Shown: piece after piece, positions 1 through 6,104 of the stretch | Layout: each line of letters starts with the position of its first letter | Numbering within the stretch: the stretch's first letter is position 1 | DNA from: JBOHSA01 sp050732995 | GTDB lineage: Bacteria; Gemmatimonadota; Gemmatimonadetes; Gemmatimonadales; GWC2-71-9 | Direction: 5' to 3' | Length of the DNA stretch: 13,459 nt | Assembly (NCBI GenBank): GCA_050732995.1 | Contig: JBOHSA010000009.1 | Span: 1 to 13,459 of the forward strand | Translations under genes and position numbers: made by a program | Notes under the pieces: generated by a model | What the model was told of the DNA's origin: nothing | The model's database searches: none | What the model saw: only the letters and a program-made list of their open reading frames with translations

Positions 1-654
1 CTCGGCGTCCGCGGCCAGCGGGCCCAGCAGCGCGCCCAGGCGCCGGAGCCGGGTCCGCGTGTCGCGGAGCGCCAGGAGATCGCGCTTCAGCGCGGGCTCG
101 AGCTCGAGCGCGGCCGCTACCTGGAAGGATAACCGCTGCGGGTCGGTCGGCAGCTCGGTCTCCTCCGCGCCGCGGTCGGTCAGCACCGCGAGCGCCGCGG
201 CGAGCCGTGCGAAGCCGGCGCGTACGTCCCCCGCCAGCGCCCCGGCTTCCACGAGGTCGACGGGCTCGTCGTCGAATTCCTCGATCCGACCCATCCCGTA
301 GGGGCGGTCGGCCGGGAGCCATTCCAGCAGCACGAACCGCCGCTCGCCCACCGTCAGGATGTTGGACCGCCCGTCGGGCAGGGACTGGGCGGAATGAATG
401 CGTGCGACACACCCCACGGCCCCCGGCGCAGGCGCGATCGCGAGAGCCAGGACGGGGGGGGGGGGCGGCGGGCCCGAGGACTCGGACGCGTCGGTGGCAG
501 GAGGGGGGACGTACGCGATCCCGAAGCGCTTGTCGGATTCCAGACAGTCGGCGAGGAGACGACGGTAGCGCGGCTCGAAGATGTGCAGCGGCTGGGTGGC
601 CCCAGGGAATAGGACGAGCGGTAGAGGAAAGATCGGGAGTTCGCGGGACATCAT
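1..654 (-). CDS. LON substrate-binding (N-terminal) domain protein, partial
   Basis: This stand-alone protein resembles the N-terminal substrate-recognition domain of Lon protease. Reverse-strand translation begins M-M-S-R-E-L-P and shows the family signature early: FPLPLVLFPG at residues about 9-18 and PLHIFEPRYRRLL at about 22-34. Further on are a GCVARI segment and an ILTVGERRFVL strand. No ATPase or Ser-Lys protease domain is seen in the 218 visible codons, and proteins of this type usually end near 200-220 residues, so little is probably missing beyond the left edge. A 12-C run in the coding strand (plus 454-465) encodes four prolines inside a Pro-rich loop of about seven, which looks like an insertion relative to the family. 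Two adjacent ATG codons (654 and 651) can start it. No Shine-Dalgarno is visible, but a TATACT box sits six bases upstream. The cellular role of such solo LON proteins is poorly defined; protein quality control is a guess from the family. Confidence 0.85.
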   Translation of the reverse strand, partial: MMSRELPIFPLPLVLFPGATQPLHIFEPRYRRLLADCLESDKRFGIAYVPPPATDASESSGPPPPPPVLALAIAPAPGAVGCVARIHSAQSLPDGRSNILTVGERRFVLLEWLPADRPYGMGRIEEFDDEPVDLVEAGALAGDVRAGFARLAAALAVLTDRGAEETELPTDPQRLSFQVAAALELEPALKRDLLALRDTRTRLRRLGALLGPLAADAE

Positions 655-660
655 AAGAAT

Positions 661-689
661 AGTATACAGTGAGACAGTGAGGCGCTCAG
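661..689 (-). promoter_or_regulatory. Putative promoter of the LON-domain gene, leaderless layout
   Basis: The reverse strand carries TATACT (666 to 661), a 5/6 match to the -10 consensus. Seventeen bases upstream is CTGAGC (689 to 684), a weak 3/6 match to the -35 box. The -10 box ends six bases before the first ATG at 654, so the expected transcription start falls on or next to the A of that codon. With no ribosome binding site, this fits a leaderless mRNA. The -10 match is seen directly; leaderless use is inferred. Confidence 0.45.
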
Positions 690-715
690 GCGCGTAGGCG
701 CGCAGCGGTTGGAAG
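667..715. repeat. Imperfect short-period repeats between the LON gene and rpoD
   Basis: CAGTGAG occurs twice one base apart (667-681). It is followed by loosely periodic GGCGC/GCGCAG units (GGCGCTCAGGCGCG, then TAGGCGCGCAG). Further related GCGGCTGCGCGGCTGAGCGCC text lies at 770-789, including a small GCCGC-TGT-GCGGC hairpin at 762-774. No coding frame is credible here. The patch resembles degenerate intergenic repeat filler and has no assignable function. Confidence 0.4.
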
Positions 716-720
716 CGAGA

Positions 721-750
721 AGGGGTCAGGAATTGTCTGTCCTGACCCCT
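721..750. repeat. Perfect palindrome, REP/RAYT-like or rpoD terminator
   Basis: AGGGGTCAGG (721-730) and CCTGACCCCT (741-750) are exact inverted repeats. An extra A-T pair makes an 11-bp stem with an 8-base loop. The element starts 45 bases past the rpoD stop and, read on the minus strand, is followed by TCTCGCTT, so it could act as an intrinsic terminator for rpoD with a weak U-tract. The motif core GGGGTCAGG/CCTGACCCC is also common in palindromes near REP-associated tyrosine transposases (RAYTs) in many genomes; that link is from general knowledge. No transposase is present in the window, so a dispersed non-autonomous copy is the alternative reading. Confidence 0.6.
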
Positions 751-795
751 CGATCCTGCATGCCGCTGTGCGGCTGCGCGGCTGAGCGCCTGCCT

Positions 796-1689
796 TTAGG
801 CTGCCCGCCAGAATCCTTTGAGGGCCTTCCCATCCGGGGATTCTCTGAGCTTCTCAAACGCGCGTTCCCGGATCTGCCTGATTCTCTCTCGCGTCACCCC
901 CATCAAGGCCCCGATCTTCTCCAGCGTCATCGCCTCGCTGCCTTCCTCGAGGCCGTAATAGAGGTAGAGAATCTTCCGCTCCCGCGGGGTCAGGTACTTC
1001 TGGAAGATGCGGTCGATGAACTCGCGCATCAGCTTGCCGTCGGTCCGCTCCTCGATTTCGCCGCCCTCCTGGCCGGCGAAGCGCTCGCCCAGCGTCGCGG
1101 CGTCCTTGTCGGTGCGGTCCACCGGGGCGTCCAGCGACAGCTCGGCGGCGGTCATGCGGCGCGCGGTGCGGACGTTCTCGACCGTGTCCTCGAGCGCCGT
1201 GGCGATCTCGTTGTCCGTCGGCTCCCGCCCCAATTCCTGGGAGAGATAGGTCTCGGTGCGACTCATCCGGATCAGCTGGGAGTTCTGGTTGAGCGGGATG
1301 CGAACACTGCGGGTCTGCTCGGCGAGCGCCTTGAGCACGGCCTGGCGCACCCACCAGACGGCGTACGAGATGAACTTCACGCCCTGGTCGGGATCGAACT
1401 TCTTGACGGCCTTGAGGAGGCCCTCGTTGCCGATGGCGACCAACTCGGAGAGATCGAGCCCGTGACCTTGGTATTTCTTGACGTAGGAAATGACGAAGCG
1501 GAGGTTGGCGGTGACGAGCCGTTCGGCGGCGCGTTCGTCGCCCCGGCGGACGCGCCGGGCCAACCGGCGCTCTTCGGCGGGGTCTTTGATCAGCGGCAGC
1601 TTCTGAATGTCTTGGAGATACTGGTCGAAGGCACCCGAGGGGTTGGCGCGAAAGAACGCTTTCGCCTTGCCTCCGTTCGACCTGGCCAT
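796..1689 (-). CDS. rpoD: RNA polymerase sigma factor, RpoD/SigA family (group 1/2, short form)
   Basis: This sigma-70 factor directs RNA polymerase to -35/-10 promoters. The 297-residue product shows region 1.2 (about 20-50), region 2 with ANLRFVISYVKKY and KFISYAVWWVRQAVLKALAEQ (about 60-125, core binding and -10 recognition), region 3 (about 130-205) and region 4 with LTPRERKILYLYYGL and the helix-turn-helix GVTRERIRQIRERAFEKLR (about 235-285). Region 1.1 is missing, as in the principal sigma factor of Bacteroidetes and in group 2 sigmas, so either identity is possible; the RIPLNQ and HTH segments look like a principal-type factor. The ATG at 1689 is preferred because GGGAG lies eight bases upstream. 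An in-frame GTG at 1704 would add five residues but lies in front of that site. The gene has its own promoter (1774-1802) and a hairpin downstream (721-750). Confidence 0.93.
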   Translation of the reverse strand: MARSNGGKAKAFFRANPSGAFDQYLQDIQKLPLIKDPAEERRLARRVRRGDERAAERLVTANLRFVISYVKKYQGHGLDLSELVAIGNEGLLKAVKKFDPDQGVKFISYAVWWVRQAVLKALAEQTRSVRIPLNQNSQLIRMSRTETYLSQELGREPTDNEIATALEDTVENVRTARRMTAAELSLDAPVDRTDKDAATLGERFAGQEGGEIEERTDGKLMREFIDRIFQKYLTPRERKILYLYYGLEEGSEAMTLEKIGALMGVTRERIRQIRERAFEKLRESPDGKALKGFWRAA

Positions 1690-1773
1690 GCGCGGGACTC
1701 CCACCGTAGGCTGCCGACGTTTTGATGGAGACGGCGGATCAAACCCGCCAATTAGACCGACGCCAACCGCGTC

Positions 1774-1802
1774 AATATAGGAACCCCTGCCAAATGGTGC
1801 AA
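1774..1802 (-). promoter_or_regulatory. Putative sigma-70 promoter of rpoD
   Basis: On the minus strand TTGCAC (1802 to 1797) is separated by exactly 17 bases from TATATT (1779 to 1774), which matches the -10 consensus at five of six positions. Transcription would start near 1767, leaving a leader of about 78 bases before the rpoD ATG. A second, poorer pair starts at TTGACG (1775 to 1770) and overlaps it. The leader shows no riboswitch that I recognise. Confidence 0.5.
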
Positions 1803-1812
1803 ATTTCGGCAG

Positions 1813-1950
1813 TTGTCCACATCACAAATTACTGGCTTCGCGTCGATTCCGCCGTTTGTCCACTTTCCACATAGCTGTGGAGAAGGATCATGTTGACGCA
1901 AAAAAAACTGGCCCCGCATCCATGTGGAGAGGTGGACACCATGTGGGGAA
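1813..1950. promoter_or_regulatory. Cluster of DnaA-box-like nonamers upstream of rpoD
   Basis: Against TTATCCACA the sequence contains TTGTCCACA (1813-1821, 8/9), TTGTCCACT (1856-1864, 7/9), CTTTCCACA (1863-1871, 7/9), and on the other strand TTCTCCACA (1884-1876, 8/9), CTCTCCACA (1931-1923, 7/9) and TTCCCCACA (1950-1942, 7/9). A more divergent GTGGACAC sits at 1932-1939. Six near-matches in 138 bases, on both strands, surround an A8 run (1900-1907) and a locally AT-richer patch. This could be a DnaA-regulated promoter region, a titration site or part of a replication origin. No dnaA, dnaN or gyrB is in the window, so the function is unproven. Confidence 0.4.
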
Positions 1951-2114
1951 GCTGTTGGCCGGCATGTGATTAGTACCCACTCGCTTACATGTCGCGCCCC
2001 CGCCGCCTATTCATGTGGCCCCTTTTCATAGGACGGTTCCCGTGGGCAACATTATCTTTGGCCTCAGCCTTCATGGTGGCGCGCCCGGAGCGGGGACAGG
2101 GAACCGGTAGCGTC

Positions 2115-2148
2115 CGCGCGGGCCCGCTGCGCTCTCGGGCCCGTCGCG
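2115..2148 (-). terminator. Strong GC hairpin just after aroB, terminator-like
   Basis: CGGGCCCG occurs at 2119-2126 and again at 2136-2143. Because the octamer is its own reverse complement, the copies can pair across a 9-base loop. Allowing a one-base bulge at 2144, CGCG/CGCG pairs extend the stem to about 12 bp. It lies 8-41 bases beyond the aroB stop. No T-run follows on the minus strand, so this is not a classical intrinsic terminator; it may protect the 3' end or pause polymerase. Confidence 0.35.
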
Positions 2149-2155
2149 CCCACCG

Positions 2156-3277
2156 TCATCCCGCGGCGGCCAAGGCCATTCTGACCGCCACTTCGTCGAC
2201 TGCGACCGTCCAGCCTCCTCTGGACTCGCGGTGCGTTTCCCCCACGCGTCGGGGCAGGGCGAACCGCACCTGCCCGTCCCGCACTTTCTTGTCCAGCGTC
2301 ATCGCCGCGAGCAAATCGTCCACCGAGCTCGATTCGGGCGGCGCGACCGGCAGATTGTAGCGTTCCAGGAGCTCCCGGATCCGCCGCGCCGTCCCCGCCT
2401 CGGCGATTCCCAGGGTTTCGGCCAACCGGGCCTCGCAGGCCATCCCGATCGCCACGGCCTCCCCGTGCAGCACTTCGAACTTGGTCGTCGCCTCGACGGC
2501 ATGGCCCACGGTGTGACCGAAGTTCAGCACGGCGCGCCGTCCTCCGCCCTCGCCGCGCTCGCGCTCGTCCTCGGCCACCACGGCCGCCTTGATCGAGACG
2601 GAGCGGTGCACTACCTGGTCGAGCGCGGCGGCGTCCTTCCGGAGAATGGCCTGCGGCTCGCGCTCGAGGAACGCGAAGAACGCCGCGTCCGCGATCACGC
2701 CGTGCTTCACCGCCTCCGCCATGCCCGCCGCGAGCTGGACGGCGGGCAGGGTGGCGAGCAGGTCCAGATCCGTGACGACTAGGCGGGGCTGATGAAAGGC
2801 GCCGAGGAGGTTCTTGCCCGCGGGAACGTCCACGCCGGTCTTGCCGCCGATGGAGGAATCGATCATCGCGAGCAGCGAAGTTGGGACGTGGACGCAGGGG
2901 ATGCCGCGCAGGTAGGTGGCGGCCACGAACCCGGCCACATCCCCGACCACCCCGCCCCCCAGCGCGATGACCGCCGCGTCGCGCCCCAGGCGGGCGGCGA
3001 GCATCCGGTCCGATAACGCCGCCCACGTTTCCCGAGTCTTGTTCCACTCTCCCGCGGGGAAGGTCAACAGCTGCGCGTGCGCCGTGGCGTCGTGCAACGC
3101 GGCGACGAGTTTCTCGCCGTACAGCTTGCCGACGTGGGAGTCGGAAACGACGGCGTACGCGGCCGCCGGACACCGCTGGGCTACGAGCTGCGGCAGCTCG
3201 GCGAGCAGCCCGTGGCCGATCAGGATGTCGTAGGACGCGTCCCGCTGCTCGTGAGTCGCAACGCGGATTACCGCCAC
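2156..3277 (-). CDS. aroB: 3-dehydroquinate synthase
   Basis: AroB converts DAHP to 3-dehydroquinate, the second step of the shikimate pathway, in the cytosol with NAD+ and a divalent metal. The 373-residue product has the normal family length. It carries the NAD-binding ALGGGVVGDVAGFVAATYLRG (residues 105-125), then VPTSLLAMIDSSIGGKTGVD (131-150) and KNLLGAFHQP. The three expected metal ligands are present: Glu188 in GMAEAVKHG, His255 in NFGHTVGHA and His271 in HGEAVAIG, with the usual spacing of 16 between the histidines. A Gly/Glu/Arg-rich loop (about 236-248) before NFGHT is longer than in the common form. The start is a GTG at 3277 inside the last codons of the upstream adenosyltransferase gene, a 10-base overlap that implies translational coupling. 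No strong ribosome binding site is visible. Confidence 0.95.
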   Translation of the reverse strand: MAVIRVATHEQRDASYDILIGHGLLAELPQLVAQRCPAAAYAVVSDSHVGKLYGEKLVAALHDATAHAQLLTFPAGEWNKTRETWAALSDRMLAARLGRDAAVIALGGGVVGDVAGFVAATYLRGIPCVHVPTSLLAMIDSSIGGKTGVDVPAGKNLLGAFHQPRLVVTDLDLLATLPAVQLAAGMAEAVKHGVIADAAFFAFLEREPQAILRKDAAALDQVVHRSVSIKAAVVAEDERERGEGGGRRAVLNFGHTVGHAVEATTKFEVLHGEAVAIGMACEARLAETLGIAEAGTARRIRELLERYNLPVAPPESSSVDDLLAAMTLDKKVRDGQVRFALPRRVGETHRESRGGWTVAVDEVAVRMALAAAG

Positions 3278-3816
3278 TTGATGTCCGGGCGACCCGCCTG
3301 CGCATTGGCTGTGCGGGCCAGCACGAACAGCAGGTCGGAGAGTCGGTTCAGGTAGCGCAGCAGGGGAGGCGACACGGCCGTCTCGCGCGCCAGCCGGACG
3401 ACGCTGCGCTCGGCGCGGCGGCAGACCGTGCGCGCCAGGTGCAGCGCCGCGGCCTTGGGCGCCCCGCCCGGCAGGATGAAGCTCTTGAGCGGCCCGAGCG
3501 CGCGCTCGTGCGCGTCGATCGCGTCCTCCAGCGCCTGCACGTTGGCGTCGGCGATGAGCGGGCTCGAATGCGCCCTAGCCAGCTTGGCGGGATCCGGGCT
3601 CGCTAACTCGGCCCCGATCGTGAACAAGTCGCGCTGGATCGCCGGGAACAAGTCGGCGAAGGCGCTTTGTGGCTCCAGCGCCGCCGCGAGCCCGAGGGCG
3701 GCGTTCAACTCGTCCACCACGCCGTAGGCGTCTACCCGGACGTGGTCCTTCGGCACCCGGCTCCCCCCGAACAGTCCCGTGTCGCCGGCGTCACCTGTTT
3801 TCGTGTAGATCTTCAC
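3268..3816 (-). CDS. pduO: ATP:cob(I)alamin adenosyltransferase, PduO type
   Basis: This enzyme transfers the adenosyl group of ATP to cob(I)alamin to make coenzyme B12. The 182-residue product matches the PduO/MMAB family in length and motifs: N-terminal KIYTKTGDAGDTGLFGG (2-18, ATP site), VRVDAYGVVDELNAALG (26-42), CRRAERSVV (132-140) and YLNRLSDLLFVLAR (155-168). The GTG at 3816 is preferred because it gives the conserved M-K-I-Y-T-K-T-G-D beginning; another GTG at 3822 would add two residues. The gene sits 29 bases behind an unknown lipoprotein-like gene and overlaps aroB by 10 bases, so the three are probably co-transcribed. No other cobalamin gene is in view, so a salvage role or service to B12 enzymes elsewhere is inferred. 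Confidence 0.92.
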   Translation of the reverse strand: MKIYTKTGDAGDTGLFGGSRVPKDHVRVDAYGVVDELNAALGLAAALEPQSAFADLFPAIQRDLFTIGAELASPDPAKLARAHSSPLIADANVQALEDAIDAHERALGPLKSFILPGGAPKAAALHLARTVCRRAERSVVRLARETAVSPPLLRYLNRLSDLLFVLARTANAQAGRPDIKWR

Positions 3817-3821
3817 GCGCA

Positions 3822-3828
3822 CCCCCCC
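3822..3828 (-). promoter_or_regulatory. G7 run acting as ribosome binding site of pduO
   Basis: The coding strand has seven G residues immediately before the pduO start: the last is the first base of the GTG at 3822, and the run lies six or more bases before the preferred GTG at 3816. It is the only Shine-Dalgarno-like purine run there. A change in run length would alter the spacing to the start codon. Confidence 0.4.
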
Positions 3829-3845
3829 GTCGCGCGAACCTAGCT

Positions 3846-4958
3846 TCAGCGGCAGCGGAGCGCGAGCGGTTGGGCCGCGACGACCCGTGCTCCCCCCCCC
3901 GTTCCCCCGCGCTCCGGCTCCACGACGAGCGCGCGGGAATCGGCCGGCGCGACGTCGGCGATGCGGTCGACGAGCAGCAATTCGCCCGCGGCCGGCGGAT
4001 AGGCGACGGCCCCGCGCAACACGTAGCGCGTCCCTCCGGGGCGACGCACGAGTCCGCCCACGAGCCGCTCGCGCACCGGCCGCAGCACCCAGTGCGGGCC
4101 GCGACCGGTCGAGTCGGTCAAGGCGACGCCGGAAACGAGGACCGTGTCTCCCTCCGGCGTGCGGAACCGGGCCCGGAACGCGGCGGCGAGGGGTCGCCGG
4201 CCGGTGGTCGCCGGCAGGACGGCGATCTCCCCGGCGTCGGCTGCCAGCTCCGGATCGAGCGCCAGCTCCCCACCTCGCGCGAGCGGCTCCGCCGGGATGC
4301 CGGCTTGGGGCCCGTTGGCGGTGAGGCGCTCGGCGGCCCGCGCCACGCGCGTAATCACCCGGCGTGCCAGAGCGCGAGCGGGAGCACCGCTCCCTCCCCT
4401 CCCCTCGGCGACGGGGCGCGAAACCAGTAGGGCGGGCGTCCGGAACAACGCGACGACGGCCGTTTGGGACGGTGGCGCCACGGGCAGTGCGGCCTGCGGG
4501 ATACTGTATACCAGCTCCGTCACGATCCCCGGCGCGCTGCAATTCCCGGGGCGGTGCATCCGGATGAGTTCCAGCGCGGCGGGGACCGCCCCTCCGCGGT
4601 GGAGAATGGACGCGTCGTAGTACCCCGGGTCCCGCGGCCGCCGCGGGACCCGGCTCGCCGCCAGGGTCAGCAGCCGCCGCTCGCCGAACGCCGCGGCGAC
4701 GAGCGCCGGCCGATCGCCCTCGAGCCGGAGGCGCAGCGCCGTGGTGTACAGCTGTTGCGCAAAGCCGGCGTCAGTGACGAAGACGTGCGCCTCGCTGCCA
4801 AGCGTCCAGCCGAGGGCGGCGCCGGAAAATCGGGCGCCGGGATACACGATGGGCGGGCGGGCGAGCTGGGCTTCGGGCGCGAGACCGGGGAGGCCGCCAC
4901 CGCACGCCGCGCCGCCGGGCAGGAGGCCCATCAGCATCCGCGCGCTTGCTCGCCGCAT
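3846..4958 (-). CDS. Uncharacterised exported protein, possible lipoprotein
   Basis: I do not recognise this family. From the ATG at 4958 the product is 370 residues. It opens M-R-R-A-S-A-R followed by a short apolar stretch and GAAC at about residues 16-19, which resembles a lipobox in poor form, so export and lipid anchoring are plausible but not certain. In-frame ATGs at 4937 and 4931 are alternative starts. The body is rich in Ala, Arg, Gly and Val with predicted-looking beta segments (for example PGIVTELVYSIP and DTVLVSGVAL) and no enzyme motif that I can name. A G9 run in the coding strand (plus 3892-3900) encodes part of a Gly-rich bend near the C-terminus (ERGGTGGGA). The open frame continues upstream to 5264, but that part is antisense to the reductase gene and is rejected. 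The gene leads the cluster with pduO and aroB and diverges from the reductase across only 24 bases. Confidence 0.65.
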   Translation of the reverse strand: MRRASARMLMGLLPGGAACGGGLPGLAPEAQLARPPIVYPGARFSGAALGWTLGSEAHVFVTDAGFAQQLYTTALRLRLEGDRPALVAAAFGERRLLTLAASRVPRRPRDPGYYDASILHRGGAVPAALELIRMHRPGNCSAPGIVTELVYSIPQAALPVAPPSQTAVVALFRTPALLVSRPVAEGRGGSGAPARALARRVITRVARAAERLTANGPQAGIPAEPLARGGELALDPELAADAGEIAVLPATTGRRPLAAAFRARFRTPEGDTVLVSGVALTDSTGRGPHWVLRPVRERLVGGLVRRPGGTRYVLRGAVAYPPAAGELLLVDRIADVAPADSRALVVEPERGGTGGGARVVAAQPLALRCR

Positions 4959-4982
4959 ACCCCCGCCGTTAGCGTTGGCGCC

Positions 4983-6005
4983 ATGCAGGACGTGAAAGAT
5001 ATCACCATCATCGGCGCCGGCCCGACCGGCCTGTTCGGCGCCTTCTACGCCGGCATGCGCGGCGCCTCGTGCCGCCTGATCGACAACCTCGATCAGGTGG
5101 GTGGGCAGGTGACGGCCCTGTATCCGGAGAAATACATCTTCGACGTGGCGGGCTTCCCGAAGGTGCTCGCCAAGGACCTGGTAAAAGGCATGGCGGAGCA
5201 GGCGCTCCAGTTCGGGGCGCCGGTCCATCTCGCCCAGAAAGTCACCAGCCTGAAACGGGAACAAGAGAACGGCCGGCCGCGCTTCACCGTCGTCACCAAC
5301 CAGGACGAGTACCCCTCACGCACGGTGCTCGTGGCCGGGGGGATCGGAGCGTTCACCCCGCGCCAGCTGCCGCTCAAGGACGTCGATCGCTGGCTCGGGC
5401 GGGGCCTGCACGACCGCGTGCTCGACCCCCAGGTCTTCACCGGCCAGCGGGTGCTGCTGGTCGGGGGCGGGGACTCGGCGTTCGATTGGGCGGTGAACCT
5501 GCAGGGGATCGCCCGCTCCATCCTCATGATCCACCGCCGGGACGGGTTCCGCGCCCACCACGCCACGGTCGAGCAGGTCAAGGCGCTGTGCGTCGCCGGC
5601 AAGATGGAGCTCCGCACGTTCTGGGAGGTCAAGGCGATTCACGGAGATGAGCGGATCGAGCGCGTGACTATCTACCAGAACAAGACGAAGGAGGAAACGA
5701 CCGTCGAGGTCGACGGCGTCATCCCGCAGCTGGGGTTCATCTCGGCCCTGGGCGCCATCGCCGAGTGGGGGCTCGACATCGAGAAGGGGGAGATCAAGGT
5801 CAGTCAGACGATGGAGACCAACATTCCCGGCATCTTCGCCGCGGGCGACATCACCACCTACCCCGGTAAGCTCAAGCTCATCGCCACCGGTGTCTCCGAG
5901 GCCTGCATCGCAGTCAACCACGCCGTGCATTTCATCAATCCGGCCGCCAAGATCGAGCCGGGGCACAGCTCGAACATGGCGATATTCGGACAGAAAGAAG
6001 ACTGA
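4983..6005 (+). CDS. Ferredoxin/flavodoxin-NADP+ reductase, thioredoxin-reductase-like (YumC type)
   Basis: This flavoenzyme moves electrons between NADPH and ferredoxin or flavodoxin. The 340-residue product starts with the FAD-binding motif GAGPTG (11-16). It has LVGGGDSAFDWA with the NADPH-site GGGDSA at 161-166, followed by HRRDGFRAH, and the FAD-contacting FAAGD at 285-289 followed by TTYPGKLKLIATGVSEA. The redox-active CxxC of true thioredoxin reductases is absent, and the C-terminal tail after the AAGD helix is typical of the Chlorobium/Bacillus YumC class. The ATG at 4983 is chosen because homology begins there; the open frame extends upstream to 4464 only as antisense of the neighbouring gene. 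There is no good Shine-Dalgarno. The promoter must overlap the divergent gene or the 24-base gap. A single transcription unit is likely, since a repeat patch and a reversed gene remnant follow. Confidence 0.93.
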   Translation: MQDVKDITIIGAGPTGLFGAFYAGMRGASCRLIDNLDQVGGQVTALYPEKYIFDVAGFPKVLAKDLVKGMAEQALQFGAPVHLAQKVTSLKREQENGRPRFTVVTNQDEYPSRTVLVAGGIGAFTPRQLPLKDVDRWLGRGLHDRVLDPQVFTGQRVLLVGGGDSAFDWAVNLQGIARSILMIHRRDGFRAHHATVEQVKALCVAGKMELRTFWEVKAIHGDERIERVTIYQNKTKEETTVEVDGVIPQLGFISALGAIAEWGLDIEKGEIKVSQTMETNIPGIFAAGDITTYPGKLKLIATGVSEACIAVNHAVHFINPAAKIEPGHSSNMAIFGQKED

Positions 6006-6104
6006 AAAACCGTAGGGCTAAAAACCGTAGGGTGGTAGGCGTAGTCACGCCACGTCGTTTCCGTTACGCCGTTTCCCGATACGCAGTTCGCCGTACGCCG
6101 TTTC
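6005..6104. repeat. Degenerate intergenic repeat patch after the reductase gene
   Basis: The 13-mer AAAAACCGTAGGG occurs at 6005-6017 and 6020-6032. The 11-mer TACGCCGTTTC occurs at 6065-6075 and 6094-6104, with partial versions such as CGTTTCC and TACGCAGTTCGCCG between them. GGCGT-AGTC-ACGCC (6038-6051) forms a small hairpin that might serve as a weak terminator for the reductase gene. No coding frame fits the reductase-proximal part. The composition is less GC-rich than the genes around it. Confidence 0.5.

Larger units (their letters stand above)
1690..2155. other. 466-base intergenic region between rpoD and aroB
   Basis: No credible gene lies here. The rpoD-proximal half is clearly lower in GC than the flanking genes and holds the rpoD promoter and the DnaA-box-like cluster. 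The stretch 1951-2110 shows nothing recognisable beyond several CATGTG words. The end nearest aroB holds the hairpin at 2115-2148. A plus-strand open frame starting at 1989 mostly mirrors aroB in the opposite direction and is not treated as a gene. Confidence 0.6.

Noticed and set aside
709..1725. 338-codon plus-strand open frame opposite rpoD
   Set aside because: Antisense of a clearly recognisable sigma factor; no motif and no ribosome binding site.
1750..1775. TTGACG/TAATTG as the rpoD promoter
   Set aside because: The spacing is only 15 bases; the overlapping TTGCAC-17-TATATT pair is better.
2064..3305. 413-codon minus-strand frame overlapping aroB in another frame
   Set aside because: The AroB frame carries all catalytic residues; this one is Arg-rich shadow sequence.
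4464..4982. Upstream extension of the reductase open frame
   Set aside because: Antisense to the lipoprotein-like gene and lacks homology to the reductase family, which begins at the FAD motif just after 4983.
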